Assembly (NCBI GenBank): GCA_040877625.1
Contig: JBBDNK010000041.1
Coordinates: forward strand, 248,001-312,000
DNA length: 64,000 nucleotides
Source of the DNA: Methylonatrum sp040877625
GTDB lineage: Bacteria; Pseudomonadota; Gammaproteobacteria; Nitrococcales; Aquisalimonadaceae
Reading direction: 5' to 3'
Shown: positions 20,578-28,700 of the stretch, in pieces
How the letters are laid out: each line of letters starts with the position of its first letter
How positions within the stretch are numbered: the first letter of the stretch is position 1
Notes under the pieces: generated by a model
What the model saw: only the letters and a program-made list of their open reading frames with translations
Database searches by the model: none
Told to the model about the DNA's origin: nothing
Translations under genes and position numbers: made by a program

Positions 20578-20949
20578 AAGAGCTCCTTGGCGGGAATTCT
20601 TCCCTCTAAAAATCTCACCCCGTCATGGTGGGAGACTTCATCGCTCGCGCCGTGAGCAACCCTCGACCAAGGTGGCACCGGCGGACACGGTGTCACCATA
20701 TAGAGACGGCAAAAAAAGATCAACGTCAAAATCGTGTTCTCTGTCGGAAGCCGCCGAACGCGCTTATAACAGCCTGCCGTACGCACTTGCGAAGGCCTCA
20801 AGATCGCTCGCCGGGCGGCCGGAAGCCTATCGGGATGCGGTTCTGATTGGGGTATACCCCGTTGGCTAATTTTTTTGAGCCTGAGCCACAGGCCGTATAT
20901 TCTGCCGCGCAGGGAATAAGAACGATAACGACCAGGGAGACCGCTGAAC
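20578..20949. promoter_or_regulatory. Divergent intergenic region with leader hairpins
   Basis: No gene is supported here. The side next to the minus-strand rhodanese-like gene can fold: TCTCACC with GGTGGGAGA (20613-20635), GCTC with GAGC (20643-20657), and two GGTGnCACC units (20671-20696). This suggests a structured 5' leader; it does not match any riboswitch I can recall. On the plus side a perfect palindrome GGGGTATACCCC (20849-20860) precedes a possible promoter with -10 TATATT at 20896-20901, in front of the diguanylate cyclase gene. Confidence 0.35.
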
Positions 20950-22110
20950 GTGACCACGAACCCTTCCCCATCGCCGCATGAACGCCGGCGCCATCAGCGC
21001 CGCCAGCAACCCGACCGTCGACAGAACGCGGCGGCACCGGTGCGGATGGATGGTCCGCGGCTGAACCGGCCCAGCCGTTTCGAGCAGACGGTTCAGGCAC
21101 TCATGCGGTACCTGTTCTGCATCCTCGGCCTGCTGTTTTTCAATATTGCGTTTCCGCAAGAGCCCCACCTGATCCCCCGTGACGTTATCAACGTCGTTTT
21201 CGTCAGTTACCTTTTCGTGAACACGGCGTCCTTCATTCACCTGCTGATTCGCCCCTACTGCCCATGGCGTTACCGTCTCCACCTGTGGCTGGACATCTGC
21301 ATGGTGTCGCTGGCCCTGATAGCCGACCCCAACGACGTCCCGCCGGCAGCCCTGGCGTACATCATGGTGGTGCTCGGCAACGGCATGCGCTACGGGATGA
21401 GGATGTTCGGCGAGGCCATGATCGGCGCATTCGCGGGCGCCATGCTAGCCATCAGCCTGCGCCATGCGCCGGGCGGTTTTCACCCTGGCCTGCTGTTCGT
21501 GAACCTGTTCGGCGGGATCATTCTCATCTACGCCTACATCCTCATGACCCGGGTAGAGGCAACGCGGCTGGCGCTTCAACGCCAGAGTCACATGGACAGC
21601 CTTACCGGGCTGTTCAATCGCGGCGCGCTGGAAATATTTGCCACCGCGCTTGTCGACCAGGCAAAACAGCGCGGAGGCCAGCTCACCGTTCTGTTCGCCG
21701 ACATGGACAACTTCAAACGACTGAACGACAGCCACGGCCATTCAGCGGGTGATCGGGTGCTACGGCAGTTCGGCCGCATCGTGAATGCCAGCATCCGCGG
21801 CTCCGACATCGCAGGCCGGTACGGCGGCGACGAATTCGTGGTCATCCTGCAGGGATGCACTTTGCGGGATGCTCAGCGGGTGGCCAGCCGCGTCCGGCAA
21901 CAGACTCTGACCTGGGCAAAGGAGAACAAGCTCGGATTCAGCCTGTCCATCGGCATCGCCGAAATACCTCTACACGGCGATGACCTCGAAGCCGTGATGC
22001 ACCGCGTCGATCAGGCGATGTACGAAGCCAAGCAGATCGACAGCGGCATCCACCTGGTATCCAACAGCGGAAACACAAATTCCGGACCACAGCGCACACA
22101 ACCTGTGTAG
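20950..22110 (+). CDS. Membrane diguanylate cyclase (GGDEF)
   Basis: 386 aa, GTG start at 20950 with AGGGAGA upstream. About six transmembrane helices (residues about 55-200, for example YLFCILGLLFFNIAF and GLLFVNLFGGIILIYAYILM) are followed by a GGDEF domain (about 215-370) with an intact GRYGGDEFVVIL signature, so it should make c-di-GMP from two GTP. RGSD five residues before GGDEF is the RxxD inhibitory site, predicting product feedback. The membrane part is probably the sensor; its ligand is unknown. It is divergent from the secreted-Rhs operon, and c-di-GMP control of large surface proteins is common, but no direct link is visible here. Confidence 0.92.
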   Translation: MTTNPSPSPHERRRHQRRQQPDRRQNAAAPVRMDGPRLNRPSRFEQTVQALMRYLFCILGLLFFNIAFPQEPHLIPRDVINVVFVSYLFVNTASFIHLLIRPYCPWRYRLHLWLDICMVSLALIADPNDVPPAALAYIMVVLGNGMRYGMRMFGEAMIGAFAGAMLAISLRHAPGGFHPGLLFVNLFGGIILIYAYILMTRVEATRLALQRQSHMDSLTGLFNRGALEIFATALVDQAKQRGGQLTVLFADMDNFKRLNDSHGHSAGDRVLRQFGRIVNASIRGSDIAGRYGGDEFVVILQGCTLRDAQRVASRVRQQTLTWAKENKLGFSLSIGIAEIPLHGDDLEAVMHRVDQAMYEAKQIDSGIHLVSNSGNTNSGPQRTQPV

Positions 22111-22141
22111 GGCGAAAAAGCGCAGCGCTTTCCGCCGCATG
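22107..22141 (+). repeat. REP-like palindromic element R1
   Basis: GTAGGGCGAAAAAGCGCAGC continues into GCTTTCCGCCGCATG. It overlaps the stop codon of the diguanylate cyclase gene. Six copies in this window share the core GCGGAAAAGCGCAGCGCCTT or its complement and accompany a REP-associated transposase. This copy is slightly diverged. Confidence 0.8.
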
Positions 22142-22359
22142 CAGGGGTTGGAAAGCGGCTTCGCATGATTCTGCGTCGCTGCCGCGCGAAACACCGCGAT
22201 GTGGTCGACACGCAAGCGGCTACGGCGATGGTATAGACGGACGACTGGAACAGAACAGTGGTGAGCAGTACCACACCAGACAGAATACCTATGTGGTTAG
22301 AGGCACGTTTATACAGGCTGATTGATTCTTCGGCTGAAGCTGGGTAGTTCGTGCGTCAT
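22142..22359 (-). pseudogene. Truncated, frameshifted membrane protein gene downstream of the GH16-like gene
   Basis: ATG 22359 overlaps the GH16-like stop by four bases and has AGGAG six bases upstream, a clear translation-coupled start. The frame reads MTHELPSFS and soon meets TAA. Shifting one base after about codon 9 gives an open frame EESISLYKRASNHIGIL followed by a hydrophobic helix (SGVVLLTTVLFQSSVYTIAV). The homology-like part is cut off near REP element R1. I read it as the N-terminus of a lost membrane gene, possibly a glycosyltransferase partner of the GH16-like protein. Confidence 0.5.
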
Positions 22360-23132
22360 GAGTATCTCCTGTAAGCCCGAATAAAATCAACGTCGAACCA
22401 CGCTTCCTTCGAGGAAGTGCGTGGCGCGTCGGAAGGCAGATCGTAGAAATTCAACATTAACTGCATGGGGTAGGAAGGGGACTGCGTGGTCTGCGTTACC
22501 AGCTTGCCATCCACATAGAAAGCCACCCCGAAAGGCGTCCAGTCCATGCTGTATACATGCCACTCCGATACCGATATAGCGAGTTCGCCTTGGTCAATTG
22601 CGTCTCTTAGATGGGGGTCGTGAATCTTCTTTATACCGCGGCCAATCCTGGCGCTGTTGGCCTGCACATCGTGGCCAAAGGCTTCAAACAGAGTAATTTC
22701 GCCTGATTGGTCCGGGTCATCCTCAAAACCGATCAACCAGAGCGCCGCAAGGTTCCAGGGATTCAAGCTGGCCCGGGCTTTCATTTCCAGACGACAATAC
22801 TGCGGCAAAAACAAACGCAGATTCGGCAATTCTTCCCGCACCTGAACGCTCTGAGAGAAACGATGCTGCCCTCGCCGGCTGCCCAAAGCGCCGGAAAAAT
22901 GTCCGGTTTGAATGCCCGACACCTTCACCTCGCCATCGAACTCCGGACACCAGGGGCGCTGATCCTCACGGATAAAAAGCCGCAGACGGCTGTCTTCAAT
23001 TCGATAGCTAGCCGCGGAACGCGTGAGCGAACTCCAATGCGGCAGGTAATGAGGAAACCATTTTCCTGTGTCTAACTGATCATCGTCGAAATCGTCTTCA
23101 AAAATCAGATCCTGGCTGTCTGTCCCGGACAT
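22356..23132 (-). CDS. GH16-like (concanavalin-A fold) protein
   Basis: 258 aa without a signal peptide. I chose ATG 23132 (AGGG about 10 bases upstream); the longer frame would run into the marR gene. GH16 features are visible: an N-terminal FEDDFDDDQLDTGKW strand, a central ALWLIGFEDD, and the active-site region SGEITLFEAFGHD, corresponding to the family motif ExDxxE. Both Glu are kept, but the middle Asp is Thr. The C-terminal FDVDFIRAYRRY strand is typical. Substrate is probably a beta-glucan or exopolysaccharide, if it is active at all. A truncated membrane gene follows with a four-base overlap, and a MarR regulator is divergent, suggesting control by it. Confidence 0.75.
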   Translation of the reverse strand: MSGTDSQDLIFEDDFDDDQLDTGKWFPHYLPHWSSLTRSAASYRIEDSRLRLFIREDQRPWCPEFDGEVKVSGIQTGHFSGALGSRRGQHRFSQSVQVREELPNLRLFLPQYCRLEMKARASLNPWNLAALWLIGFEDDPDQSGEITLFEAFGHDVQANSARIGRGIKKIHDPHLRDAIDQGELAISVSEWHVYSMDWTPFGVAFYVDGKLVTQTTQSPSYPMQLMLNFYDLPSDAPRTSSKEAWFDVDFIRAYRRYS

Positions 23133-23206
23133 GGTTGATATCCCTATTTGATGTGAATGGGTTCTGATCATTTGTATGCGTGGCGCATATTTAACTTCAA
23201 TTGATC

Positions 23207-23223
23207 TATGTGCGCAACACATA
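23207..23223. promoter_or_regulatory. Candidate MarR operator (TATGTG-N5-CACATA)
   Basis: A perfect 6-5-6 inverted repeat lies 13 bases before the marR start codon and overlaps the likely -10 element (CATATA/TATAAG). A second inverted repeat, ATGCG-TGG-CGCAT, lies at 23176-23188 between marR and the divergent GH16-like gene. Both fit dimer binding sites for the adjacent MarR-type repressor. Confidence 0.55.
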
Positions 23224-23235
23224 TAAGTTGACACC

Positions 23236-23739
23236 ATGAAGCCAGAACGACTGCAAAACCTGATTGGCACCCTGGCGCTGACGATCTCAGACGACCTGCT
23301 GAAGGAATCTAGCCACCTGGTGCCGCGCGACGAACCTGCCGCAGCCATTGCCCTGGTTGGGCGCTCTCCGGGGTGGACCATCCGTCAACTGAGTACCGAT
23401 CTGGTACTCTCCCATGCCGCGACAGTAAGACTGGTGGACCGACTGGTTGATGACGGTTTGATGCGCCGTCGCCGCTCCGCAACTGACGGACGCGCCGTCG
23501 CGCTCAGCCTGACATCCAAGGGGCAGAGCCTGTATCAAGAAATGCTTGTTCGCCGCCACCAACGTCTCGGCGAATTGCTCTCTTCCCTAACGGATGAGGA
23601 AAAGCACGCGCTTGGCGTCATCGGTGAGAAGTTACTCGTACTCATTGCCAAGACCACCGACAACCGGAGCCGCGCCTGCCGCTTCTGTGATACAGAAAGC
23701 TGCCGACGCTGCCCCTTCGACGTTGCCTTATCTACGTAA
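23236..23739 (+). CDS. MarR-family transcriptional regulator with C-terminal Cys cluster
   Basis: 167 aa. The winged helix-turn-helix spans about residues 45-100 (WTIRQLSTDLVLSHAATVRL, then the DGRAVALSLTSKG wing). The C-terminus carries CRFCDTESCRRCPF, four Cys that could bind metal or sense redox. ATG 23236 lacks a Shine-Dalgarno sequence, and the presumed -10 is only about nine bases upstream, so the mRNA may be leaderless. Divergent from the GH16-like gene, with palindromes between them, so probably autoregulated and controlling that gene. Confidence 0.85.
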   Translation: MKPERLQNLIGTLALTISDDLLKESSHLVPRDEPAAAIALVGRSPGWTIRQLSTDLVLSHAATVRLVDRLVDDGLMRRRRSATDGRAVALSLTSKGQSLYQEMLVRRHQRLGELLSSLTDEEKHALGVIGEKLLVLIAKTTDNRSRACRFCDTESCRRCPFDVALST

Positions 23740-24068
23740 CGCACTCACCCCGTTCACCTACCCTCGGTCCCTCCACGCCGTCACCCGCCCAATCCCGCGG
23801 ATAAAGACCCCGCGCGACATCGCGATAAAAGGTCGAATACGGCCAATCGACAACCCGGCGTACCAATACATGCTTCAACGGGTTCACATGGGTGATCGGG
23901 CAACACCACCTACGCGTCAATACGAAACGGCCGCTTTGCACGGGCCTGTCTTACGGCGGCTCGGAAGGCGTCGATATGCTCCAGGAGGAGGCGCCTGCGG
24001 CGATCCAGCAGATTGACGGTGAAGAAATATGTGCCTTGAGGGATTCGGGTTCGGCGGTAGCCCGGCAT
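23732..24068 (-). pseudogene. REP-associated transposase with large internal deletion
   Basis: The ends match the intact RAYT at 24657-25193: the start region up to the VVLPDH motif, and the C-terminal part VNPLKH...VVDWPYSTF...RGLYPRDWAGDGVE. About 200 bases between GATCAC and the VNPL motif are missing, and the frame is broken at the join. It is a deletion derivative, probably non-autonomous. Its 3' end abuts the marR gene. Confidence 0.8.
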
Positions 24069-24093
24069 GATGGATGAGGACTTCCGATGTCTT

Positions 24094-24130
24094 CATACGG
24101 CGGAAGGCGCTGCGCTTTTCCGCCCTACGC
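24094..24130 (-). repeat. REP-like element R2
   Basis: CATACGGCGGAAGGCGCTGC continues to GCTTTTCCGCCCTACG. It lies just upstream of the deleted RAYT start, in the same relative position as R4 to the intact RAYT. Confidence 0.85.
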
Positions 24131-24148
24131 GAGCTGGCCTTGTAAGGG

Positions 24149-24484
24149 CTATCTGGAGAAATTTTCCCGTTCAACCGTAAGATCATTCTTTCTGAGAATA
24201 ACCTCGTAGCCCGGCACCCCAGGGGGGGAGCCACGATATCCTTCTGGCGCTTCCTTTGGCCGGAATACTACGGTCCATTCTTCTTCCGACTCCATAAGAA
24301 GAACATCATATTGTTTCGGGTCAAGTTGCCGATTGGCAAGCTTCTCTAAAGCATGCCTAATAACGTCAGCATGTTTTCCCGAAATGGACGCGACTAAAGT
24401 AGGAACTAGCTTGGTTTCCATAGCAAATGCACCTAATACAATATCAAGCGCGACCAGCACTACTATGATGGTTTTCATCTCCAT
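24149..24484 (-). CDS. Exported immunity-like protein (pair A of the DUF4329-tip family)
   Basis: 111 aa with an N-terminal signal segment (IIVVLVALDIVLGAFA). The C-terminal part, WTVVFRPKEAPEGYRGS then GYEVILRKNDLTVERENF, aligns by eye with the protein at 25362-25724 (SVTFVPK...GREIHYYISKSDGRIIRKHY). Both lie directly downstream of a DUF4329-like toxin tip. Here the upstream partner is a relic whose stop overlaps this start (AAAATGGAGATGA). It is thus probably the immunity protein of a lost toxin, active in the periplasm. ATG 24478 is an alternative start. Confidence 0.65.
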   Translation of the reverse strand: MEMKTIIVVLVALDIVLGAFAMETKLVPTLVASISGKHADVIRHALEKLANRQLDPKQYDVLLMESEEEWTVVFRPKEAPEGYRGSPPGVPGYEVILRKNDLTVERENFSR

Positions 24485-24614
24485 TTTAAGATGGTAATGT
24501 TCCTGGTCGCAGGATCGAAAACGTTGAATGCACTACTTGGTGTGCCGAGATATCTCTTATAGCCGGAAACTCCTTGTGCATCGGCAGAGATTCCGGCGAA
24601 GGCACCCGGTCCAC
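24475..24614 (-). pseudogene. Relic of a DUF4329-like Rhs toxin tip
   Basis: Downstream of REP R3 the minus frame reads GVSGYKRYLGTPSSAFNVFD and ends ITILKWR-stop. This resembles the end of the Rhs tip at 25738-25950 (EYRGYVGTPGGIFRGYN). Only about 45 codons remain; the rest was replaced by the REP/transposase segment. Its stop codon overlaps the start of the immunity-like gene, as in intact toxin-immunity pairs. Confidence 0.6.
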
Positions 24615-24649
24615 GTAGGGCGGAAAAGCGCAGCGCCTTCCGCCGCATG
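24615..24649 (+). repeat. REP-like element R3
   Basis: GTAGGGCGGAAAAGCGCAGC continues to GCCTTCCGCCGCATG. It sits at the 3' side of the intact RAYT gene, inverted relative to R4 on the 5' side. Confidence 0.9.
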
Positions 24650-24656
24650 GCAAAAT

Positions 24657-25193
24657 TCACTCACCCCGTTCACCTGCACTCGGTACCTCCACCCCGTCAC
24701 CCGCCCAATCTCTCGGATAAAGACCCCGCGCGACATAGCGATGAAAGGTCGAATACGGCCAATCCACAACCCGCCCCACCAGCCCATGCCTAAGCGGATT
24801 CACGTGGATGTAGTCGACGTGGGCCGCGTAATCACGCTCATCCCGGATCGTGTGCTCCCAGAATCGCCGCTGCCAGATCCCCCGTTCGCCGCGCCGTTGA
24901 CGCACGGCGGACAGGAGCTCGGTTCTGGGCAGCGATTTCGCGAAAGCGATCTTGATCGCCTTCCAGCGGGACGAATAATCCGTATCGCCCTCCGGCAACG
25001 TCCAGATGCAGTGCGTGTGATCGGGCAACACGACCCACGCGTCAATACGAAACGGCCGCTTTGCACGCGCCTGTCTTACGGCGGCTCGGAAGGCGTCGAT
25101 ATGTTCCAGGAGGAGGCGCCTGCGGCGATCCAGCAGATTGACGGTGAAGAAATATGTGCCCTGAGGGATTCGGGTTCGGCGGTAGTTCGGCAT
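24657..25193 (-). CDS. REP-associated tyrosine transposase (RAYT, Y1/IS200-like)
   Basis: 178 aa, full length for the family. The HUH motif is VVLPDHTHCIW, and the catalytic-Tyr helix is YAAHVDYIHVNPLRHGLV. Other RAYT hallmarks are GTYFFTVNLLDRR near the start and WQRRFWEHTIRDERDY. RAYTs are thought to mobilise the REP hairpins that surround them. REP elements R3 and R4 flank the gene in inverted orientation, and an internally deleted copy lies 0.6 kb downstream. ATG 25193 was chosen. Confidence 0.92.
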   Translation of the reverse strand: MPNYRRTRIPQGTYFFTVNLLDRRRRLLLEHIDAFRAAVRQARAKRPFRIDAWVVLPDHTHCIWTLPEGDTDYSSRWKAIKIAFAKSLPRTELLSAVRQRRGERGIWQRRFWEHTIRDERDYAAHVDYIHVNPLRHGLVGRVVDWPYSTFHRYVARGLYPRDWAGDGVEVPSAGERGE

Positions 25194-25218
25194 GATCGAT
25201 GAGGACTTCCGATGTCTT

Positions 25219-25254
25219 CATGCGGCGGAAGGCGCTGCGCTTTTCCGCCCTACG
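25219..25254 (-). repeat. REP-like element R4
   Basis: CATGCGGCGGAAGGCGCTGC continues to GCTTTTCCGCCCTACG, immediately upstream of the RAYT gene. The neighbouring stretch 25255-25361 shows a short hydrophobic reading frame (MVIGVLITLGVMGSP) that could be a gene remnant cut by this REP, but this is weak. Confidence 0.9.
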
Positions 25255-25361
25255 TGAGTTGGGAGCGGCTAATGGGTGAGCCCATGACTCCGAGTGTGAT
25301 GAGGACACCGATCACCATCAGCGGAAGCGGCGGTCATCTTCGCCGGAATGCGCAGCATGAG

Positions 25362-25724
25362 CTATCTCGCATAATGTTTGCGGATAATTCTGCCGTCGGA
25401 TTTGGATATGTAATAGTGGATTTCACGGCCGTGCCGTGTACGTCCTCCGAGTGTCGGTCCTTCTTGTTCATCAATTTTCGGGACAAATGTTACCGATATT
25501 TCATCGTCTTCATCACAAATTCTAACGATAAAATTATCGATCTCTTGTGATTCGTCTTCAAAATCACGGTAGGCCACCATGATTATCTGAAAATATTCTC
25601 CATCAATTATTGTTGCGCCATCGCGAGTAGAAATTTCGAATATTGGCATTGTGCACCTCATTGGAGCGCTGAGAGATGTTGTGCTGAGCGCGGCAATGAA
25701 TACGGCAGTCGCTGCTCGTAGCAT
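25362..25724 (-). CDS. Exported immunity-like protein (pair B) of the Rhs with DUF4329 tip
   Basis: 120 aa. I chose ATG 25724 because it gives a clean signal peptide (MLRAATAVFIAALSTTSLSA); a longer frame would overlap the rhs gene. The mature part has two Cys and the segment SVTFVPK...GREIHYYISKSDG that is shared with the protein at 24149-24484. It starts 14 bases after the Rhs stop on the same strand. Position, size and the paired paralogue all point to an immunity protein that neutralises the tip in the periplasm. No experimentally known family is recognised. Confidence 0.75.
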   Translation of the reverse strand: MLRAATAVFIAALSTTSLSAPMRCTMPIFEISTRDGATIIDGEYFQIIMVAYRDFEDESQEIDNFIVRICDEDDEISVTFVPKIDEQEGPTLGGRTRHGREIHYYISKSDGRIIRKHYAR

Positions 25725-25737
25725 TATCTTAACCACT

Positions 25738-28700
25738 CTACAGAAGGTATTGCTTTTCGGTAAGTGCATTGTAGCCCCGAAATATACCGCCTGGCGTCCC
25801 TACATATCCACGATATTCTGATTTTCCCTTAGCTTGGTAGTCGGCCACTTCCAAATCCGTTGTGGAGAAATGACCGCTATTGAAGTGGTCTCTGCTGGAG
25901 TCTCCAGTCCGCACAATCTTGCCGTCAATGACGACAGAGTAATCACCATGCGTATGCCAATAGCCTACTTCTATAGAACCTGGGGGAATCTTTGGACCCT
26001 CCCAAGGGTTGACTCCATCCTCATCACCGATGACCGGGCCTGTGAAGTCATAACTACCATCACTATGCTTGTAGATAAGACCGCCGTACTCTAGGTTCGC
26101 GGCAATCGATTTGGGGTTGTACTTCTTCATTGCCGTGATTGCAGCGGCATCCGCCGAGCTGAACCTTCCTTTTGAATTTTTGCCGATTTCTTTGCAAGAA
26201 AGTCCAAAAGGATCGACCCAGGTAATCGGATTCGGCACATACTGGTACGGATTGACCCCACCCGCCAACCCAATAGGGTCCTGCGTCAGGTAGCGACCGC
26301 ACGCCGGATCATAGTACCTGTGTCGGTTGTAGTGTAGCCCCGTCTCCTCGTCGAAGTACTGGCCCTGGAAGCGTAGCGGCTGCTCGATGCGGGTGTCGTG
26401 GCGCAGCGCGACGCTGCCGTAGCTGCGGTAGCTGACCGCCCAGGCGGTGTCGCCGTCGGCGTCGGTGAGCTCGAGCGGCGTGCCCAGGTGGTCGAGGTGG
26501 TAGTAGTAGGTGGTCTCGCCGTCGAGCAGCGCCACCGGGCGGAAGGTGCCGGGCTCGAACAGGTAGGTGCGTGGAGGCGGGGCCTCAGTGTTGCGCTCCG
26601 GCGCGGGCGTGAAATGCTCCTGCAGCAGCACGTCGCCGTCCCAAAGGAACTGTGTTTCACCGTCGGCGGTGCGCTTGGCGATGCGCCGGCCGAGCGGGTC
26701 GTAGCGGTAGGTGACGTGCGCGCTCGGGGTGGTGACCTCGGTAAGCCGGTGCCGGGCGTCGTAGCGGTAGTGGGTCTCGCGCCGGCCGCCCTTGCCGCGG
26801 GCGCTGTGGATGCGGTTGCCGTGGGCGTCGTAGGTGTAGCGGGCGTCGCCGTGCACGGTGAGGCGGTTGCCGGGGGCGGCATCGGCTGCGGCGGTGTCGC
26901 CGAGCAGGTTGTGCGCGGGGTCGTGGAGCAGGGTCTCGGGAACGGGGCCGTCGACGCGGGTGAGGCGCTCAAGCGGGTCGTAATGATAGACGGTGGTGCC
27001 GCGGCGGCTGTCGTGGATGCGCGCGAGCTGGCCGGCGGTGTTGTAGTGGTAGCTGCGCTGGTGCAGCGTGCGCAGCGGCGCGGCGGATTTGCCGAAGAGT
27101 TCGCCGACCAGGGCGCCGACAGCGTTGCCGGCGCGCCAGGGGTCGGGGTACTGGACGCGCTTTTCGCCGATCAACCGGCCTTGGGGGTCGTAGAGGCGGG
27201 CGCTCTCGACGGCGTTGCCGAAGCGCCGGGCGCTTTCGCGGCCGGCCTGATCGCGCTTGAGGCGCAACAGGCTGCGGCCGTTGTGGCGCAGCTGGCTGAG
27301 CGCGCCTGCGGCATCGTAGCGGTAGTCGCAGTGCTGGCCGTCGGGCAGCTCGGTACGGATGCGCCGGCCGGTGGCGTCGTGGGCGTGGCGCAGGCAGGTG
27401 GCGTCCTGCCAGTCCTCCACCAGCCGGCCGGCGGCATCAAAGTGCCAGTGCAGGTGGCGATGGGCGTTGCGCGCCTCGGTCAACCGGCCGAGGGCGTCGT
27501 AACTGTAATGGGTGGTGCCATCAGGGTCGTGTTGCTCGCGTAGCCTGCCAAGGGGGTCGCGCTGGTAGTGGGTCTGGGCGAGCAGCTGCTCGCCCTCCGC
27601 GCCTCGGGCGATGGCGGCCCGCTCGATCAGGTGGCCGGCGGCGTTGTAGCGGTAGCGGCTGATGCGACCGTCGAAGCCGGTTTCCTCGGTGAGGCGTTCG
27701 TTGCGGTCGTAGGTGAGCTGGTGGCGTTCGCCTTTCTGGTTGGTGAGCGCGATGAGGTTGCGCTCGCCGTCGTAGTGGTAGTCGAGCACGGTGCCGCCGG
27801 GGTCGCGGCGGCGGCGGATCTGCGAGAGGCCGTCGTAGCTGTAGGCAGTGGTGCGCCCGGCGGGGTCGGTGATACTGGCAAGCTGCCCGAGCGGGGTGTA
27901 GGCATAACGGGTGGTGCCGCCCGCCGGGGCATGGATGGCGATGACGCGGTCCTGGTCGTCGTAGTCGTAGCGGGTGGCGCCGCCGGCGCCGAGGATGGCC
28001 ATTAGCCGCCCACCGGCGTCACGGCGGTAGTGGATGGCGCGGCCTTCGGCGTCCTGGACGGTGGTGAGGCGGCCGCTGTCGTCCCAGAGGTAGCGGGTGG
28101 TGGCGCCGCCGGGGTCGATGACGGCGCCGGGCAGGCCGAGGGCGTTATAGCGGTAGCGCGTGCCGTGGCCGAGTGGATCGCGGACCTCGGTGAGCCGGCC
28201 GCGGGCGTCGTAGTGGCGTTGCCAGGCCTGGCCGAGCGGGTCGGTGTAGGTGGTGAGCCGCCCGGCGGTGTCGTATGCAAAGTGGTGGGTGGCGCCGCTG
28301 GGGTCGGTGAGGGTGGTGGGCTGGCCGCCGGCGTTGTAATGGTAGCGGGTCTCGCCGCCTAGCGGGTCGGTCTGGCTCAGCAGCCGGCCGTCGGCGTCGT
28401 AGCGGTAGTGGTGTTCGCCGCCTTCGGCGTCGATGTGGTGGAGAGGCTGGCCGCTCGCGTTGAACCGGTAGCGATGGGTGGCGCCGCGGGTGTCGGTGAC
28501 GGTGGTGGTGTCGCTGTTGTAGCTGAAGCGGTAGTCGTAGGTGGGTGCTCCACCCATGGGGTCGCCATGCTGGCGGCTGCAGCGCGCGGCCGGGCCGCGG
28601 CCGTCCCAGTGGAAGTGAAAGCGGTAGCCGCTCTTCAGGGTGCGCTCCCGCAGCAGGTGGCCGCTGTAGCGGTAGCGCTCGCTGTGGCCGCCGGCGTCGG

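Noticed and set aside
20613..20696. c-di-GMP (GEMM) riboswitch upstream of the rhodanese-like gene
   Set aside because: Hairpins exist but the conserved GEMM sequence elements are not found.
25255..25361. Small hydrophobic frame (MVIGVLITLGVMGSP) after the pair B immunity gene
   Set aside because: Too short, no ribosome site, and ends within REP R4; at most a remnant.
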